A DNA stretch of 64,000 bases from an uncultured Bacteroidota bacterium. Lineage in GTDB: Bacteria > Bacteroidota > Bacteroidia > Flavobacteriales > Flavobacteriaceae. Made by a program: the position numbers and the translations under genes. The notes under the pieces are model-generated. The model had not been told where the DNA came from and did no database searches. It saw nothing but the letters and a program-made list of their open reading frames with translations. The DNA lies in contig CACJYD010000007.1 of assembly GCA_902597545.1 (NCBI GenBank), positions 1 through 64,000 on the forward strand, in the 5' to 3' direction. Below, piece by piece: positions 9,356 through 19,079 of the stretch; the first letter of the stretch is position 1, and each line of letters begins with the position of its first letter.

Positions 9356-9363
9356 CAAACATA
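9356..9363 (-). promoter_or_regulatory. Putative Bacteroidota -7 promoter element for the lysozyme-like gene
   Basis: The minus strand reads TATGTTTG, a full match to the Bacteroidota TAnnTTTG -7 consensus, and would start transcription about 26 nt before the ATG. No good -33 TTTG is present at the expected spacing. Confidence 0.35.
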
Positions 9364-9395
9364 ATGATTTTTATAATTATCTGATTTTCAGATTA

Positions 9396-10430
9396 TTATC
9401 TTTTTATGTTTCTTTCTTTTAACCAGCGAGTATATTGTCTTTTCTTTTTATTATGTTCGCTCAAAGTTCTTGAAAAAAGATGATATCCGGGATTAGATAC
9501 ATCTGCAACAAAGAAAATAAAAGGGTTTTTTGAGTAATTAATTACGGCCTCGATTGAAGATATGTCGGGTGTAACAATTGGTGCTGGTGGCAATCCTTTA
9601 ATGTAATATGTATTAAAACTAGATTTTATTCTTAAATCTTTATATAAAACTCTTCTAATTACCTTGTCAAAACCATCTCTCTGCTTAATACTGTATACAA
9701 CAGTTGGATCTGCTTGCAACTTCATGTTTTTTTCTAAACGATTTAAATATACACCAGCAATTGTAGGTCTTTCATCTACTTTTGGAGTTTCTTTTTGAAC
9801 AATAGAGGCCAAAACCATAACCTCTATTGGATTGAGATTGATTTCTTTAATTTTATTAATTCTTGTTTGATTCCAGAAACTATCAAACTCTTTAACTATT
9901 CTTTCTCTAAACTCTGTTGCATTCGTATTCCAAAAAAACTGGTAAGTATTAGGAATGAATAAAGAAAAAACAGATTCATCAGTTAAACTCAATTCATTTA
10001 AAAATTTTTTGTTTGTAAAAGCTTTCATAATACTTATACTATCTGCTTCAATTTTCTTAGATACTTTACCTGCTAATTCACTCAAAGTTTCAATATTATT
10101 GAAAGTAAGATTTAATGGAATATTACTGGACCTTAAGGAATTCACTATATCATTGTTGTTATCACCACTATTAATCAAAAATCTTCCTGCTTTTATATTT
10201 TTCGAATATTTCTTTCTTTCAGCTGCTTTTTCAAATGTTTCAATATTAACTAAATAGTTAGATAATGAGTCTAATATCTGAGAGAAAGAGCTATTGGATG
10301 GAATTTTCAGAAAAATAGATTCACTTTCAAAATTTGTATTTTTTTCAAAAAAAATTGTGTAGAAATTGTAAGTAAAGTACCCCGCAACGCAAATCAGTAT
10401 AAAAATAAAAATTGACTTAATTTTCTTCAT
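9396..10430 (-). CDS. mltG: Endolytic murein transglycosylase MltG
   Basis: 344-residue inner-membrane protein that cleaves nascent glycan strands and terminates peptidoglycan elongation. It has one N-terminal membrane segment (about residues 5-25), a LysM-like region, and the YceG/MltG signature EVMVLASIVQKET, whose Glu is catalytic, followed by AGVYLNRLEKNMKLQADPTV. Length matches the family. It overlaps the upstream dapF by 14 nt; dapF provides meso-diaminopimelate, so both genes serve cell-wall synthesis. Confidence 0.93.
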   Translation of the reverse strand: MKKIKSIFIFILICVAGYFTYNFYTIFFEKNTNFESESIFLKIPSNSSFSQILDSLSNYLVNIETFEKAAERKKYSKNIKAGRFLINSGDNNNDIVNSLRSSNIPLNLTFNNIETLSELAGKVSKKIEADSISIMKAFTNKKFLNELSLTDESVFSLFIPNTYQFFWNTNATEFRERIVKEFDSFWNQTRINKIKEINLNPIEVMVLASIVQKETPKVDERPTIAGVYLNRLEKNMKLQADPTVVYSIKQRDGFDKVIRRVLYKDLRIKSSFNTYYIKGLPPAPIVTPDISSIEAVINYSKNPFIFFVADVSNPGYHLFSRTLSEHNKKKRQYTRWLKERNIKR

Positions 10431-11205
10431 AATTGTATATACCAGAAAAAACTTTTTCTACTTCCCCAGATAAGTAAATATCATAAAAATTATTATTATC
10501 ATGTTTAAAATCTACAATTAAATCCCCGCCCTTTGTTTTAACGATAACTTTCTGACTTTTTGATTTTAAAAAAATAGAAGTTGATAATGCTGCTGCAACC
10601 GCACCTGTCCCACATGAAAGAGTTTCGTTCTCAACACCTCTTTCATATGTTCTTAGATTCACAATATTTTCGTTAATGATCGACAGAAAATTTACATTCA
10701 CACCCTCATTTTTAAATAATTTTGTTTTTTGAATTTCTCTTGATTCAGGTATTATATCAATATCATTCAATTTATTTTTTCTTATAACAATATGAGGAGA
10801 ACCAGTGTCTATAAAAATATTTTCATCAACAACTTTATATTCAGAAACATTATTCATAGATATTTTTACAAAATTGCCGTTTACAACTGAGGAATGAACA
10901 CCATCACACGCAATGAAATCTGAATTCTCTCCTACAATTTTTTGGCTGTAACAATGATGGACAACACATCTTCCCCCATTACCGCACATAGTACTAATAT
11001 TCCCGTCTGAATTATAATAAGTCATTTTAAAAGGATATTCACTAGATTCGTTAACAATAATTAATCCATCAGCACCTATTCCAAATTTTCTATTACAAAG
11101 TTGTTTGATTATGTCTTTGGTGAGATTTGGAAGGGTTTTTGATAAATTATTGATGATGATAAAATCATTTCCACAACCATGATATTTTTCAAAACTTATT
11201 TTCAT
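10417..11205 (-). CDS. dapF: Diaminopimelate epimerase
   Basis: Interconverts LL- and meso-diaminopimelate without a cofactor, using two active-site cysteines. These are visible as Cys74 in MCGNGGR and Cys198 in SCGTGAVAAA. 262 residues is a normal length, and the N-terminal FEKYHGCGNDF block is typical. It is the first gene of a minus-strand unit with mltG and is divergent from the HtrA protease across a 92-nt gap. Together with dapA it covers two steps of the DAP pathway in this window. Confidence 0.95.
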   Translation of the reverse strand: MKISFEKYHGCGNDFIIINNLSKTLPNLTKDIIKQLCNRKFGIGADGLIIVNESSEYPFKMTYYNSDGNISTMCGNGGRCVVHHCYSQKIVGENSDFIACDGVHSSVVNGNFVKISMNNVSEYKVVDENIFIDTGSPHIVIRKNKLNDIDIIPESREIQKTKLFKNEGVNVNFLSIINENIVNLRTYERGVENETLSCGTGAVAAALSTSIFLKSKSQKVIVKTKGGDLIVDFKHDNNNFYDIYLSGEVEKVFSGIYNYEEN

Positions 11206-11297
11206 TTTCCAATATGTAAATATAATCTATCATGTTAAAAAGAAGTTAAATATTAAAAAAGAAAAATTTAAAAAATTAATTTTATAAAAAAAGAATT

Positions 11298-12692
11298 ATG
11301 AGAAAGCTTAGTTTATTAAATAAAATAATTGTTCCCATTTTTTTAATCATTTTAATCCTTGTTATATATGATAAAAATGAAAAGACCAATAATAATGATA
11401 GTACTGTTTTAAATACCATATTAAGCTCTGAAAATATAAATAATCAAATTCAACAAAACAGAAATTTTGTTGTAAGGAATCCTGATTTTACTGTTGCAGC
11501 TGAAAAAACTATCAATACTGTGGTGCATGTTAAAAACACTGCTAAATCTAAAGGTTCTAATAGTCTATGGGATCTTTTTTATGGCAATTCTGATGATCGA
11601 ACAACTGTTGGTACTGGATCTGGTGTAATTGTTTCAAGTGATGGTTATATAATTACAAATAACCATGTCATAGAAAATGCAACTGAAATTGAAATTACAA
11701 CCAATGACAATAAATCCTTTAATGCTGAACTGATAGGAACAGACAAAAACTCTGACATAGCTGTTTTGAAAATTGATGGACCTTCAAAATTTCCTTACAT
11801 ACGATTTGCAGATTCAGATGAAACAAAGATTGGAGAGTGGGTTCTTGCTGTTGGTAATCCTTTTAATTTGACATCCACTGTTACAGCTGGAATCATTAGT
11901 GCAAAATCAAGAGATTTAAATGATTATGATTCAAAGAACCAATCATTTATACAAACTGATGCTGCTGTAAATAGTGGTAACAGTGGTGGAGCATTAGTGA
12001 ATATTAATGGGGACTTAATTGGAATTAATACTGCTATTCAAAGCACTAATGCAGGTTTTATAGGTTACTCATTTGCGGTACCAAGTAACATTGCAAGAAA
12101 AATTTATGAGGATATTTTAGAATTTGGAGATGTTCAAAGAGGTTTATTGGGTGTTACTGGGCAAAGTCTAAACTCACAAAATGCCGGTGAACTAGGCATT
12201 AATCAGACAGAAGGGTTTTATATTAATGATACCGATCCCAATATGGGTGCCCACATTGCCGGAATAAGAAAAGGTGACATTATTCAACAAATTGATAATG
12301 TCAAGATTAATAAATTCTCTGATCTCTCAGGTTATTTAAATTCAAAAAGACCTGGTGATAAATTAAATGTTAGAATTTATAGAAACAACAAATCAATGGA
12401 TGTCGGAGTAAGACTAAAAAGAAGTACATACGTACAATTTTATGGAATGCAACTAAAAGATGCTAGTGAACAAGAGTTAAATGACTTAAATAGTGATAAT
12501 GGTGTCGTAGTTGTAATAAATAGAAACGGAACTCTTTTTAGGATGGGTATTAGATCTGGTTACATCTTAACTGAAATTAATAATGTAAAAATTGAGAATA
12601 CCAAAGACCTCAAAGCATTTGAAAGAGAAGATATATTTCAGTTTACATTCGTTGACTTAAATGGTGAGAAAGAAAAACTTGTTTTTGATTAA
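11298..12692 (+). CDS. Periplasmic Do/HtrA-family serine protease
   Basis: 464-residue trypsin-fold protease for envelope protein quality control. An N-terminal hydrophobic segment (about residues 8-24) acts as signal or anchor. The catalytic triad is visible as His123 (TNNHV), Asp153 (NSDIAV) and Ser229 (GNSGG). Two PDZ regions follow, near residues 275-375 and 385-460. The layout is that of DegP/DegQ. Whether it acts as a free oligomer or membrane-anchored DegS-like protease is not decidable; the two PDZ domains favour the DegP/Q type. It precedes trmD by 3 nt. Confidence 0.92.
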   Translation: MRKLSLLNKIIVPIFLIILILVIYDKNEKTNNNDSTVLNTILSSENINNQIQQNRNFVVRNPDFTVAAEKTINTVVHVKNTAKSKGSNSLWDLFYGNSDDRTTVGTGSGVIVSSDGYIITNNHVIENATEIEITTNDNKSFNAELIGTDKNSDIAVLKIDGPSKFPYIRFADSDETKIGEWVLAVGNPFNLTSTVTAGIISAKSRDLNDYDSKNQSFIQTDAAVNSGNSGGALVNINGDLIGINTAIQSTNAGFIGYSFAVPSNIARKIYEDILEFGDVQRGLLGVTGQSLNSQNAGELGINQTEGFYINDTDPNMGAHIAGIRKGDIIQQIDNVKINKFSDLSGYLNSKRPGDKLNVRIYRNNKSMDVGVRLKRSTYVQFYGMQLKDASEQELNDLNSDNGVVVVINRNGTLFRMGIRSGYILTEINNVKIENTKDLKAFEREDIFQFTFVDLNGEKEKLVFD

Positions 12693-12695
12693 AAA

Positions 12696-13361
12696 ATGAA
12701 AACAATTGACATAATTAGTGCAACTCCAGAGTTATTAATTAGTCCTTTTTCAGGCTCTATTATGAAAAGAGCAATAGAAAAAGAAATTGTACAAGTTAAC
12801 TTTCATGATTTAAAAGATTACTCTAATAAAAAAAGAAAACAAATTGATGACTATCAATATGGTGGAGGGTCTGGAATGGTATTGATGATTGAACCAATTG
12901 ATAATTGTATTAGCCATTTAAAAAAAGATAAAGATTATTCTGAAATAATTTTTATGACACCAGATGCTGAAAAATTAACTCAAAAATTATCAAATAAGCT
13001 ATCAATTGCAGGTAATCTGATTATTTTATGCGGACACTATAAAGGTGTTGATCAAAGAGTTAGAGATAATTTAATAACAATGGAATTATCAATTGGTGAC
13101 TATGTGCTTTCTGGTGGAGAACTACCAGCAGCTGTACTTTGTGATTCAATAATAAGACTAATTCCAGGAGTTTTAAATAACGAAACATCTGCACTCGAAG
13201 ATTCATTTCAGGACAATAGTATTGCTCCACCAGTCTACACAAGACCCGCCTCATATAAAAACATGGATGTTCCTGAGGTTCTTATCTCAGGTGATTCAAA
13301 AAAAATTGATCAATGGAGAGAGGGAAAATCTGATGAAAAAACTAAACTATTAAATAATTAA
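12696..13361 (+). CDS. trmD: tRNA (guanine37-N1)-methyltransferase
   Basis: SPOUT-fold enzyme that methylates G37 of tRNAs to prevent frameshifting. The deep trefoil-knot motifs are clear: GGGSGMV, ILCGHYKGVDQRV and GDYVLSGGELPA. 221 residues fits the family. It follows the htrA-type gene by 3 nt and precedes rplS, the usual trmD-rplS neighbourhood, although rplS here seems to have its own promoter and leader. Confidence 0.96.
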   Translation: MKTIDIISATPELLISPFSGSIMKRAIEKEIVQVNFHDLKDYSNKKRKQIDDYQYGGGSGMVLMIEPIDNCISHLKKDKDYSEIIFMTPDAEKLTQKLSNKLSIAGNLIILCGHYKGVDQRVRDNLITMELSIGDYVLSGGELPAAVLCDSIIRLIPGVLNNETSALEDSFQDNSIAPPVYTRPASYKNMDVPEVLISGDSKKIDQWREGKSDEKTKLLNN

Positions 13362-13399
13362 TTAGACATCAAATAATTTTTTTTTTATCATAAAATATG

Positions 13400-13407
13400 T
13401 AAGTTTG
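13400..13407 (+). promoter_or_regulatory. Putative Bacteroidota -7 promoter element for rplS
   Basis: TAAGTTTG matches TAnnTTTG exactly, with a TTTT 19 nt upstream as a weak -33 element. Transcription would begin at about 13411, just before the hairpin at 13415-13448, so the mRNA would start with that structure. Confidence 0.45.
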
Positions 13408-13414
13408 CCACCTC

Positions 13415-13448
13415 TTGATTAACCTCTGGATACGCGAAAGTTGATCAA
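13415..13448 (+). promoter_or_regulatory. Candidate structured leader of rplS (ribosomal protein L19)
   Basis: TTGATTAAC (13415-13423) and GTTGATCAA (13440-13448) form a continuous 9-bp stem with one G-U pair around a 16-nt loop CTCTGGATACGCGAAA. It lies 16 nt before the rplS ATG and just after the predicted transcription start. There is no U-run, so it is not a terminator. Position and form fit an autoregulatory ribosomal-protein leader; I recall that an L19 leader class has been proposed in Flavobacteria, but membership cannot be checked here. Confidence 0.5.
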
Positions 13449-13464
13449 ATTAAAAATTTTTAAA

Positions 13465-13815
13465 ATGAAGTCTTTACTAAAATACGTTCAAGACGAATTT
13501 ATAACTCAGAAAGAATATCCTGATTTTAAATCAGGTGATACCATAACTGTTTATTACGAAATTAAAGAAGGTGAAAAATCAAGAACACAGTTTTTCAAAG
13601 GAGTTGTAATTCAAATCAAAGGAACAGGAAAAACAAAAACATTTACAATTAGAAAAATGTCTGGAACAGTGGGAATTGAAAGAATATTTCCATTTAACCT
13701 GCCTACAATCAAAAAGATCGAAGTAAATAAAAAAGGTAAAGTAAGAAGATCAAGAATATATTATTTCAAAGAGCTTAGAGGTAAAAAGGCAAGAATCAAA
13801 GAAGTCAAAAAATAG
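13465..13815 (+). CDS. rplS: 50S ribosomal protein L19
   Basis: 116-residue ribosomal protein located at the subunit interface. I start at the ATG at 13465 ([12 protein letters not shown]), which matches the conserved family N-terminus. The frame is open from a TTG at 13441, but those eight codons overlap the leader hairpin and are not conserved. Family motifs are [34 protein letters not shown] and the basic C-terminus [10 protein letters not shown]. It precedes the isocitrate dehydrogenase gene by 5 nt. Confidence 0.96.
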   Translation: MKSLLKYVQDEFITQKEYPDFKSGDTITVYYEIKEGEKSRTQFFKGVVIQIKGTGKTKTFTIRKMSGTVGIERIFPFNLPTIKKIEVNKKGKVRRSRIYYFKELRGKKARIKEVKK

Positions 13816-13820
13816 TTTTA

Positions 13821-15047
13821 ATGTCAAAAATTAAAGTCAATAATCCTGTAGTTGAGTTAGATGGTGATGAAATGACAAGGATTATTTGGGATTATATTAA
13901 AAAAAAATTAATTCTTCCATACATAGACCTAGATATAAAATATTTTGATCTGGGAATTAAAAACAGAGATTTTACTGACGATCAGGTCACAATTGATGCC
14001 GCTAATGCAATTAAGAAGTATAATGTTGGTATTAAATGTGCTACAATTACACCAGATGAGCAGAGAGTAAAAGAATACACTCTAAAAAAAATGTGGAGAT
14101 CACCTAATGGGACAATTAGAAACATTATTGGTGGTACAGTTTTTCGTGAACCAATCATTATGAAAAATATTCCAAGGTATGTGCAAGGTTGGGTTAAACC
14201 AATTTGTATTGGTAGACATGCTTTTGGTGACCAATATAAGGCAACTGATTTTCTTACCCATGGAAAAGGGAGATTAACCATGACATTTACACCTGAAAAT
14301 GGTGATGAAGAAAAGACATGGGAAATATATAATTTTCAAGAGGATGGTATTGCGATGGGAATGTACAACATAGAATCTTCAATTTATGGTTTTGCAAGAT
14401 CATGTATGAATAGAGCTGTATCAAAAGGATGGCCTCTATATTTATCAACAAAAAATACTATTTTGAAAGCTTACGATGGAAGATTTAAGGACATTTTTCA
14501 TGAGGTTTATGAGAACGAATTCAAAGAAAAGTTTGAAGAAATAGGTATTACATATGAACACAGATTAATTGATGATATGGTTGCAGCTGCGATGAAATGG
14601 GAGGGTGGTTTCGTCTGGGCGTGTAAAAATTATGATGGTGATGTACAATCTGATACTGTTGCTCAAGGATTTGGATCATTGGGATTGATGACTTCAACAT
14701 TACTAACACCAGATGGTAAAACTATGGAAGCTGAAGCTGCTCATGGAACAGTTACAAGACATTATCGATTACATCAAAAAGGAAAAGAAACTTCAACCAA
14801 CCCAATTGCATCAATTTTTGCTTGGACTAGAGGCCTAATACACAGAGCAGAGTTAGATTCTAACAATGAGTTACTAATATTCTGTAATCTTTTAGAAAAA
14901 GTTTGCGTTGAAACCGTTGAATCCGGAAAAATGACAAAAGATCTTGCATTACTAATCCATGGAAGTAATTTAAAAAGACAGCATTACTTAAATACACAAG
15001 AATTTTTAGATACTATAAAAGCAAATCTTGATGCAAAGGTTTCTTAA
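13821..15047 (+). CDS. icd: NADP-dependent isocitrate dehydrogenase, dimeric eukaryotic-type
   Basis: Oxidatively decarboxylates isocitrate to 2-oxoglutarate in the TCA cycle. The 408-residue sequence has the hallmarks of the homodimeric type-II class, close to eukaryotic cytosolic [43 protein letters not shown] and [14 protein letters not shown] (coenzyme site). It is unlike the ~740-residue monomeric enzyme found in many Bacteroidota or the E. coli type. It follows rplS closely and may share its transcript. Confidence 0.93.
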   Translation: MSKIKVNNPVVELDGDEMTRIIWDYIKKKLILPYIDLDIKYFDLGIKNRDFTDDQVTIDAANAIKKYNVGIKCATITPDEQRVKEYTLKKMWRSPNGTIRNIIGGTVFREPIIMKNIPRYVQGWVKPICIGRHAFGDQYKATDFLTHGKGRLTMTFTPENGDEEKTWEIYNFQEDGIAMGMYNIESSIYGFARSCMNRAVSKGWPLYLSTKNTILKAYDGRFKDIFHEVYENEFKEKFEEIGITYEHRLIDDMVAAAMKWEGGFVWACKNYDGDVQSDTVAQGFGSLGLMTSTLLTPDGKTMEAEAAHGTVTRHYRLHQKGKETSTNPIASIFAWTRGLIHRAELDSNNELLIFCNLLEKVCVETVESGKMTKDLALLIHGSNLKRQHYLNTQEFLDTIKANLDAKVS

Positions 15048-15086
15048 ATTCTAAACAATTAAACACAATTTTATTAATTTGTATAT

Positions 15087-17441
15087 GTGAAAAAGATCTT
15101 TCTCTTAGTCATATTCCTTTTTTCGCTAAATATAAATTCACAAAATAACTTTACTTTCAGTGGCTATGTTTTAGATAGTCAAACTAATGAACTAGTTATT
15201 GGAGCTAGTGTTATTATTGATGAATTAAATATTGGTACAATAACAAATAGTTATGGGTTTTTTTCAATTACCGTTAAAGAAGGTGACTACAGTGTAAAAA
15301 CCCAAAACTTAGGCTACAAAGATGATCTTCAAATCATAAGTTTAAATAAAAATATTATTCTTAATATTTATCTCGCTGAAGAAGTTGAATCCCTTGACGA
15401 AGTTATAGTAATGGAAAATACGGAAGATATAGATATTGAACTACCAGTACTAAGTTTAAATATTATCTCTGGAAAAACCATTAAGCAAACGCCAGTCGTT
15501 TTTGGTGAATCTGATATATTGAAAACGATACAACTTTTACCTGGTGTGTCTAGTGCTGGAGAAGGTGCATCGGGTTTTAATGTAAGAGGTGGTGCAGCAG
15601 ATCAAAATCTAATTTTATTTGATGAGGCAATTATTTATAATTCATCGCACCTTTTTGGATTATTTTCTGTTTTTAACTCAGATGCAATTAAAGAAGTAAA
15701 ATTATATAAAGGGGGAATACCCTCGTCCTATGGAGGAAGATTATCATCTGTTCTTGATGTTTACCAAAAAGATGGAAATAATCAAAATTTTTCAATGAAT
15801 GGAGGAATTGGTGCAATTTCTAGTAGACTTTTAGTTGAAGGACCTATTCAAAAAAATCAAAGTTCTTTTTTAGTTGCATCAAGGGGAACATATGCTCATC
15901 TGTTTTTGAAGCTGACAGATATAGAAAACATCGCATATTTTTATGATTTAAATACAAAGTCAAACTTTGTAATTGATAATAAAAATAAAATTTTTCTTTC
16001 AGGATACTTCGGAAGAGATCTTTTTAAACTCGATGGAACTTTTATGAATACGTATGGGAATAGTACATTAAATCTAAGATGGAATCATTTAATAAACGAA
16101 AAAACATTTTCAAACACTTCATTAATTTTTAGTGATTATTATTATGGATTACAATTAGACTTTGTTGGTTTTGATTGGAATTCTGGAATAAAAAACTTGA
16201 ATTTCAAATTTGATTTAAAAAACTATTATTCAAATATTTTTCAATTTAATTATGGTTTAAATGTAATTTATTATGATTTTAACCCTGGTACGATTGGACC
16301 TTTGACGCCTGATTCTGGATTTAACTTTTCTAGATTAAATAAAAAATATGCTTTTGAAAACTCTACCTATTTCGATGTAATTCATAAGATAAATAGTCAA
16401 TTATCCATGAGATATGGAATAAGGTTAAATCAGTTTTTAAGACTTCGACAAAATGGACTTCAGCAATATGCTAATGATGATCCATTATATTATGATAATG
16501 ATCTAAAAATATATGATCCTGCAACCCCAACAGCAGGAAATTTTGATAATAATTCATCAGTTTTTAAAACTTATAATAACATCGAACCTAGAATTAATAT
16601 CTCTTATTCATTTAATAATCAAAGTATAAAAGCTAGTTATAATAGACTGAATCAATATTTACACTTAATTTCAAATACAAGCTCACCTACCCCATTAGAT
16701 ATTTGGGTTCCGAGTGGACCTTACATTAAACCACAAAAACTAGATCAATATGCTTTGGGTTATTATAAAAGAATAAAAAATATAAAAATTGAAACAGAAA
16801 TTTTTTTCAAAAAAATTAAAAATAGACTCGATTATATAGATGGTGCAGATTTAGTAGCGAATGATAATATAGAAACCGTTATTTTACCCGGAAAATCACG
16901 TGCTTATGGGTTTGAAATATTATTGAAAAAATCTGAGGGCAGACATAAATTTATGGTTGCATACACCCTATCAAAATCAGAACAAAAAACACCAGGAAGA
17001 AATTCTCTTGAGGATGGAATTAATTTTTCAAATTGGTATAATACACCTTATGACAAACCACATGATTTTAGTATTAATTCAGAATATATTTTAAGTAAAA
17101 AATTAAAAATCGTTGGTAATTTTATTTATCAAACTGGACAACCTACAAATTACCCTAATTCTCAATATACTTACATGAACTTAAATGTTCCTAATTATGG
17201 TAAGAGAAATTCACAGAGACTTCCAAATTATCATAGAATGGATATAAATCTTACTCTTACTCCTGATAAGAAAAATAAAAAAATTGAAAGTTCATGGGTT
17301 TTCGGAATCTATAATTTGTATGACAGAGATAATGCATCATCAATCATATTTAGAAGAAATAACGAAACACTTAAAAATGAAGCTGTACAAATTTCAATTT
17401 TTGGCATTGTACCATCGGTAACTTATAATTTTAAATTCTAA
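15087..17441 (+). CDS. TonB-dependent receptor with N-terminal carboxypeptidase-regulatory-like domain
   Basis: 784-residue outer-membrane receptor. It starts with GTG (an overlapping ATG runs straight into TGA). A signal peptide (about 1-18) is followed by a carboxypeptidase-D-like domain (FSGYVLDSQTNELVIGASV, ~21-100), a plug domain (GVSSAGEGASGFNVRGG, ~130-240) and a beta-barrel ending in VPSVTYNFKF with terminal Phe, as needed for BAM insertion. It is not a SusC: there is no SusD neighbour, and the partner is the DUF4249 lipoprotein whose ATG overlaps its stop by one base. The transported ligand is unknown. Confidence 0.9.
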   Translation: MKKIFLLVIFLFSLNINSQNNFTFSGYVLDSQTNELVIGASVIIDELNIGTITNSYGFFSITVKEGDYSVKTQNLGYKDDLQIISLNKNIILNIYLAEEVESLDEVIVMENTEDIDIELPVLSLNIISGKTIKQTPVVFGESDILKTIQLLPGVSSAGEGASGFNVRGGAADQNLILFDEAIIYNSSHLFGLFSVFNSDAIKEVKLYKGGIPSSYGGRLSSVLDVYQKDGNNQNFSMNGGIGAISSRLLVEGPIQKNQSSFLVASRGTYAHLFLKLTDIENIAYFYDLNTKSNFVIDNKNKIFLSGYFGRDLFKLDGTFMNTYGNSTLNLRWNHLINEKTFSNTSLIFSDYYYGLQLDFVGFDWNSGIKNLNFKFDLKNYYSNIFQFNYGLNVIYYDFNPGTIGPLTPDSGFNFSRLNKKYAFENSTYFDVIHKINSQLSMRYGIRLNQFLRLRQNGLQQYANDDPLYYDNDLKIYDPATPTAGNFDNNSSVFKTYNNIEPRINISYSFNNQSIKASYNRLNQYLHLISNTSSPTPLDIWVPSGPYIKPQKLDQYALGYYKRIKNIKIETEIFFKKIKNRLDYIDGADLVANDNIETVILPGKSRAYGFEILLKKSEGRHKFMVAYTLSKSEQKTPGRNSLEDGINFSNWYNTPYDKPHDFSINSEYILSKKLKIVGNFIYQTGQPTNYPNSQYTYMNLNVPNYGKRNSQRLPNYHRMDINLTLTPDKKNKKIESSWVFGIYNLYDRDNASSIIFRRNNETLKNEAVQISIFGIVPSVTYNFKF

Positions 17442-18253
17442 TGAAGAAAATATTTAGTCTTTTATTTTTGGTCTTAATTTTTGGATGTGAAAAGGTAATT
17501 AATTTAGATTTAGACTTTTCAAATCAAAACTATGTAATTGATGCAAAAATCAATAAACATGTTAATTCATTATCAGGGTTTTCAGAGGTTAATATTAGTA
17601 AATCCAGAGAATATTTTAGTGATAATATAAATTATATAAATGATGCAGTTGTTAAAATAATTGAAAAAGAGACAAGTAAAGAGTATGTATTAGAATTTGT
17701 TAAAGATGGAAAGTATCAAATCAATATCCCTAACATTTTAGAATCTAGTGAATATGAGTTAATTGTCATTCATGATAATTATCAATTTTCATCGTTAGAA
17801 AAACTAACAAAATCAAGTTTAATAGATAACGTAGTTCAGGGGGATAGAAATTCTCTGAGTGGAGATGAAATAGAAATAATTACAACTTTTACAGATTTAG
17901 ATCAAATGGATAATTATTTTTTATTTGAGTTTGGTGATAAGGGAAATTTGCAACCTGCAAGAGATTTATACATAAATGGGAACAGTTTCTCTTTTTCATA
18001 TTTTATAGAGAAAACTGAAATACCTAATTCAAAAAAATTAAAAGTTAAAATGGAAGGTATTGATTATAATTATTTTAAATATATGATTCAAGTTGTAATA
18101 CAAACAAACACACAAAATGGTCCATTTTCTACCCCACCAGCACCAATAAAAGGAAATATTTTAAATATAAAAGACTCTAATAGTGTGGTGTTCGGTTATT
18201 TTAAAGTTTGTGAGTTTGATGAATTTATACTTGAAGACATCATAATTGATTAA
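17441..18253 (+). CDS. DUF4249-family lipoprotein
   Basis: 270-residue lipoprotein with signal segment and lipobox IFGC (Cys16). The following LDLDFSNQNYVIDAKIN and later beta-rich segments fit the Bacteroidota DUF4249 family, which is usually encoded right after a TonB-dependent receptor, as here (1-nt overlap). It is probably the surface or periplasmic partner of that receptor, but no ligand or activity is known. Confidence 0.8.
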   Translation: MKKIFSLLFLVLIFGCEKVINLDLDFSNQNYVIDAKINKHVNSLSGFSEVNISKSREYFSDNINYINDAVVKIIEKETSKEYVLEFVKDGKYQINIPNILESSEYELIVIHDNYQFSSLEKLTKSSLIDNVVQGDRNSLSGDEIEIITTFTDLDQMDNYFLFEFGDKGNLQPARDLYINGNSFSFSYFIEKTEIPNSKKLKVKMEGIDYNYFKYMIQVVIQTNTQNGPFSTPPAPIKGNILNIKDSNSVVFGYFKVCEFDEFILEDIIID

Positions 18254-18262
18254 TTTTAAATA

Positions 18263-19078
18263 ATGGAATTTAACAAAATAACAGAGTCAGACTCAAACCA
18301 TAATAATCTTGAATTAAAAACAACTAAGGATTTGGTCAATATTATCAATAGTGAGGATATGACTGTTGCTAAATCAGTAAAAAAAATACTTCCGAAATTA
18401 ACAGAATTAATAGATAAAATTTATAACAAAATGTTAAATGGAGGAAGGTTGTTTTACATCGGAGCTGGAACAAGTGGTAGATTGGGAATTCTAGATGCCT
18501 CTGAATGTCCTCCGACTTTTGGAGTTTCTGATAAATTGGTTATTGGATTGATAGCAGGTGGAGATAAAGCAATAAGAAAATCCCAAGAATTTGCAGAGGA
18601 TAATTTAAAACAAGGATGGCTTGATTTGTTAAAACACAAAATAAATAATAATGATTCAGTGATTGGAATTGCAGCTTCAGGAACTACCCCTTACGTCATA
18701 GGTGCTATTAAGACCTGTAGAAAAAAAGGAATATTAACTGGCTGTATAACCTGTAATTTAAATAGTCCATTAGGTTTATCATCAGAATATCCTATTGAGG
18801 TAGTTGTGGGTCCTGAAGTAGTAACTGGCAGTTCAAGAATGAAAGCAGGTACGGCTCAAAAGCTTATTTTAAATACTATTTCAACTACATTAATGATTAA
18901 ACTTGGTAGAGTTAAGGGTAATAAAATGATTGATATGCAATTAGCTAATAATAAATTAATTGATAGAGCCGAAAAAATTTTAATGAAAGAGTTAGAGATT
19001 GATTTAAAAAAAGCACAGAGTTTACTTAGAAAAAATAAAAGCGTTAGAAAATCGTTAGAATCTCAAAATCAAAAATAA
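18263..19078 (+). CDS. murQ: N-acetylmuramic acid 6-phosphate etherase
   Basis: SIS-domain enzyme that splits MurNAc-6-phosphate into GlcNAc-6-phosphate and D-lactate in cell-wall recycling. Motifs are GAGTSGRLGILDASECPPTF, IGIAASGTTPYV and SSRMKAGTAQK. 271 residues is close to the shorter Bacteroidota version; it lacks some of the C-terminal helical extension of the ~298-residue E. coli enzyme. It lies 9 nt after the DUF4249 gene and 1 nt before the SRPBCC gene, so they may be cotranscribed. Confidence 0.92.
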   Translation: MEFNKITESDSNHNNLELKTTKDLVNIINSEDMTVAKSVKKILPKLTELIDKIYNKMLNGGRLFYIGAGTSGRLGILDASECPPTFGVSDKLVIGLIAGGDKAIRKSQEFAEDNLKQGWLDLLKHKINNNDSVIGIAASGTTPYVIGAIKTCRKKGILTGCITCNLNSPLGLSSEYPIEVVVGPEVVTGSSRMKAGTAQKLILNTISTTLMIKLGRVKGNKMIDMQLANNKLIDRAEKILMKELEIDLKKAQSLLRKNKSVRKSLESQNQK

Positions 19079-19079
19079 A

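Noticed and set aside
9375-9395. ATCTGATTTTCAGAT inverted repeat after mltG
   Set aside because: Only a short stem with a tiny loop and no T-run on the relevant strand; too weak to call a terminator.
13060-13254. 64-residue open frame on the minus strand inside trmD
   Set aside because: Lies entirely within the clearly coding trmD in the opposite strand, with atypical leucine-rich composition and no start context.
13415-13448. Calling the rplS hairpin a trmD terminator
   Set aside because: No T-run follows on the coding strand and the predicted transcription start lies just before it.
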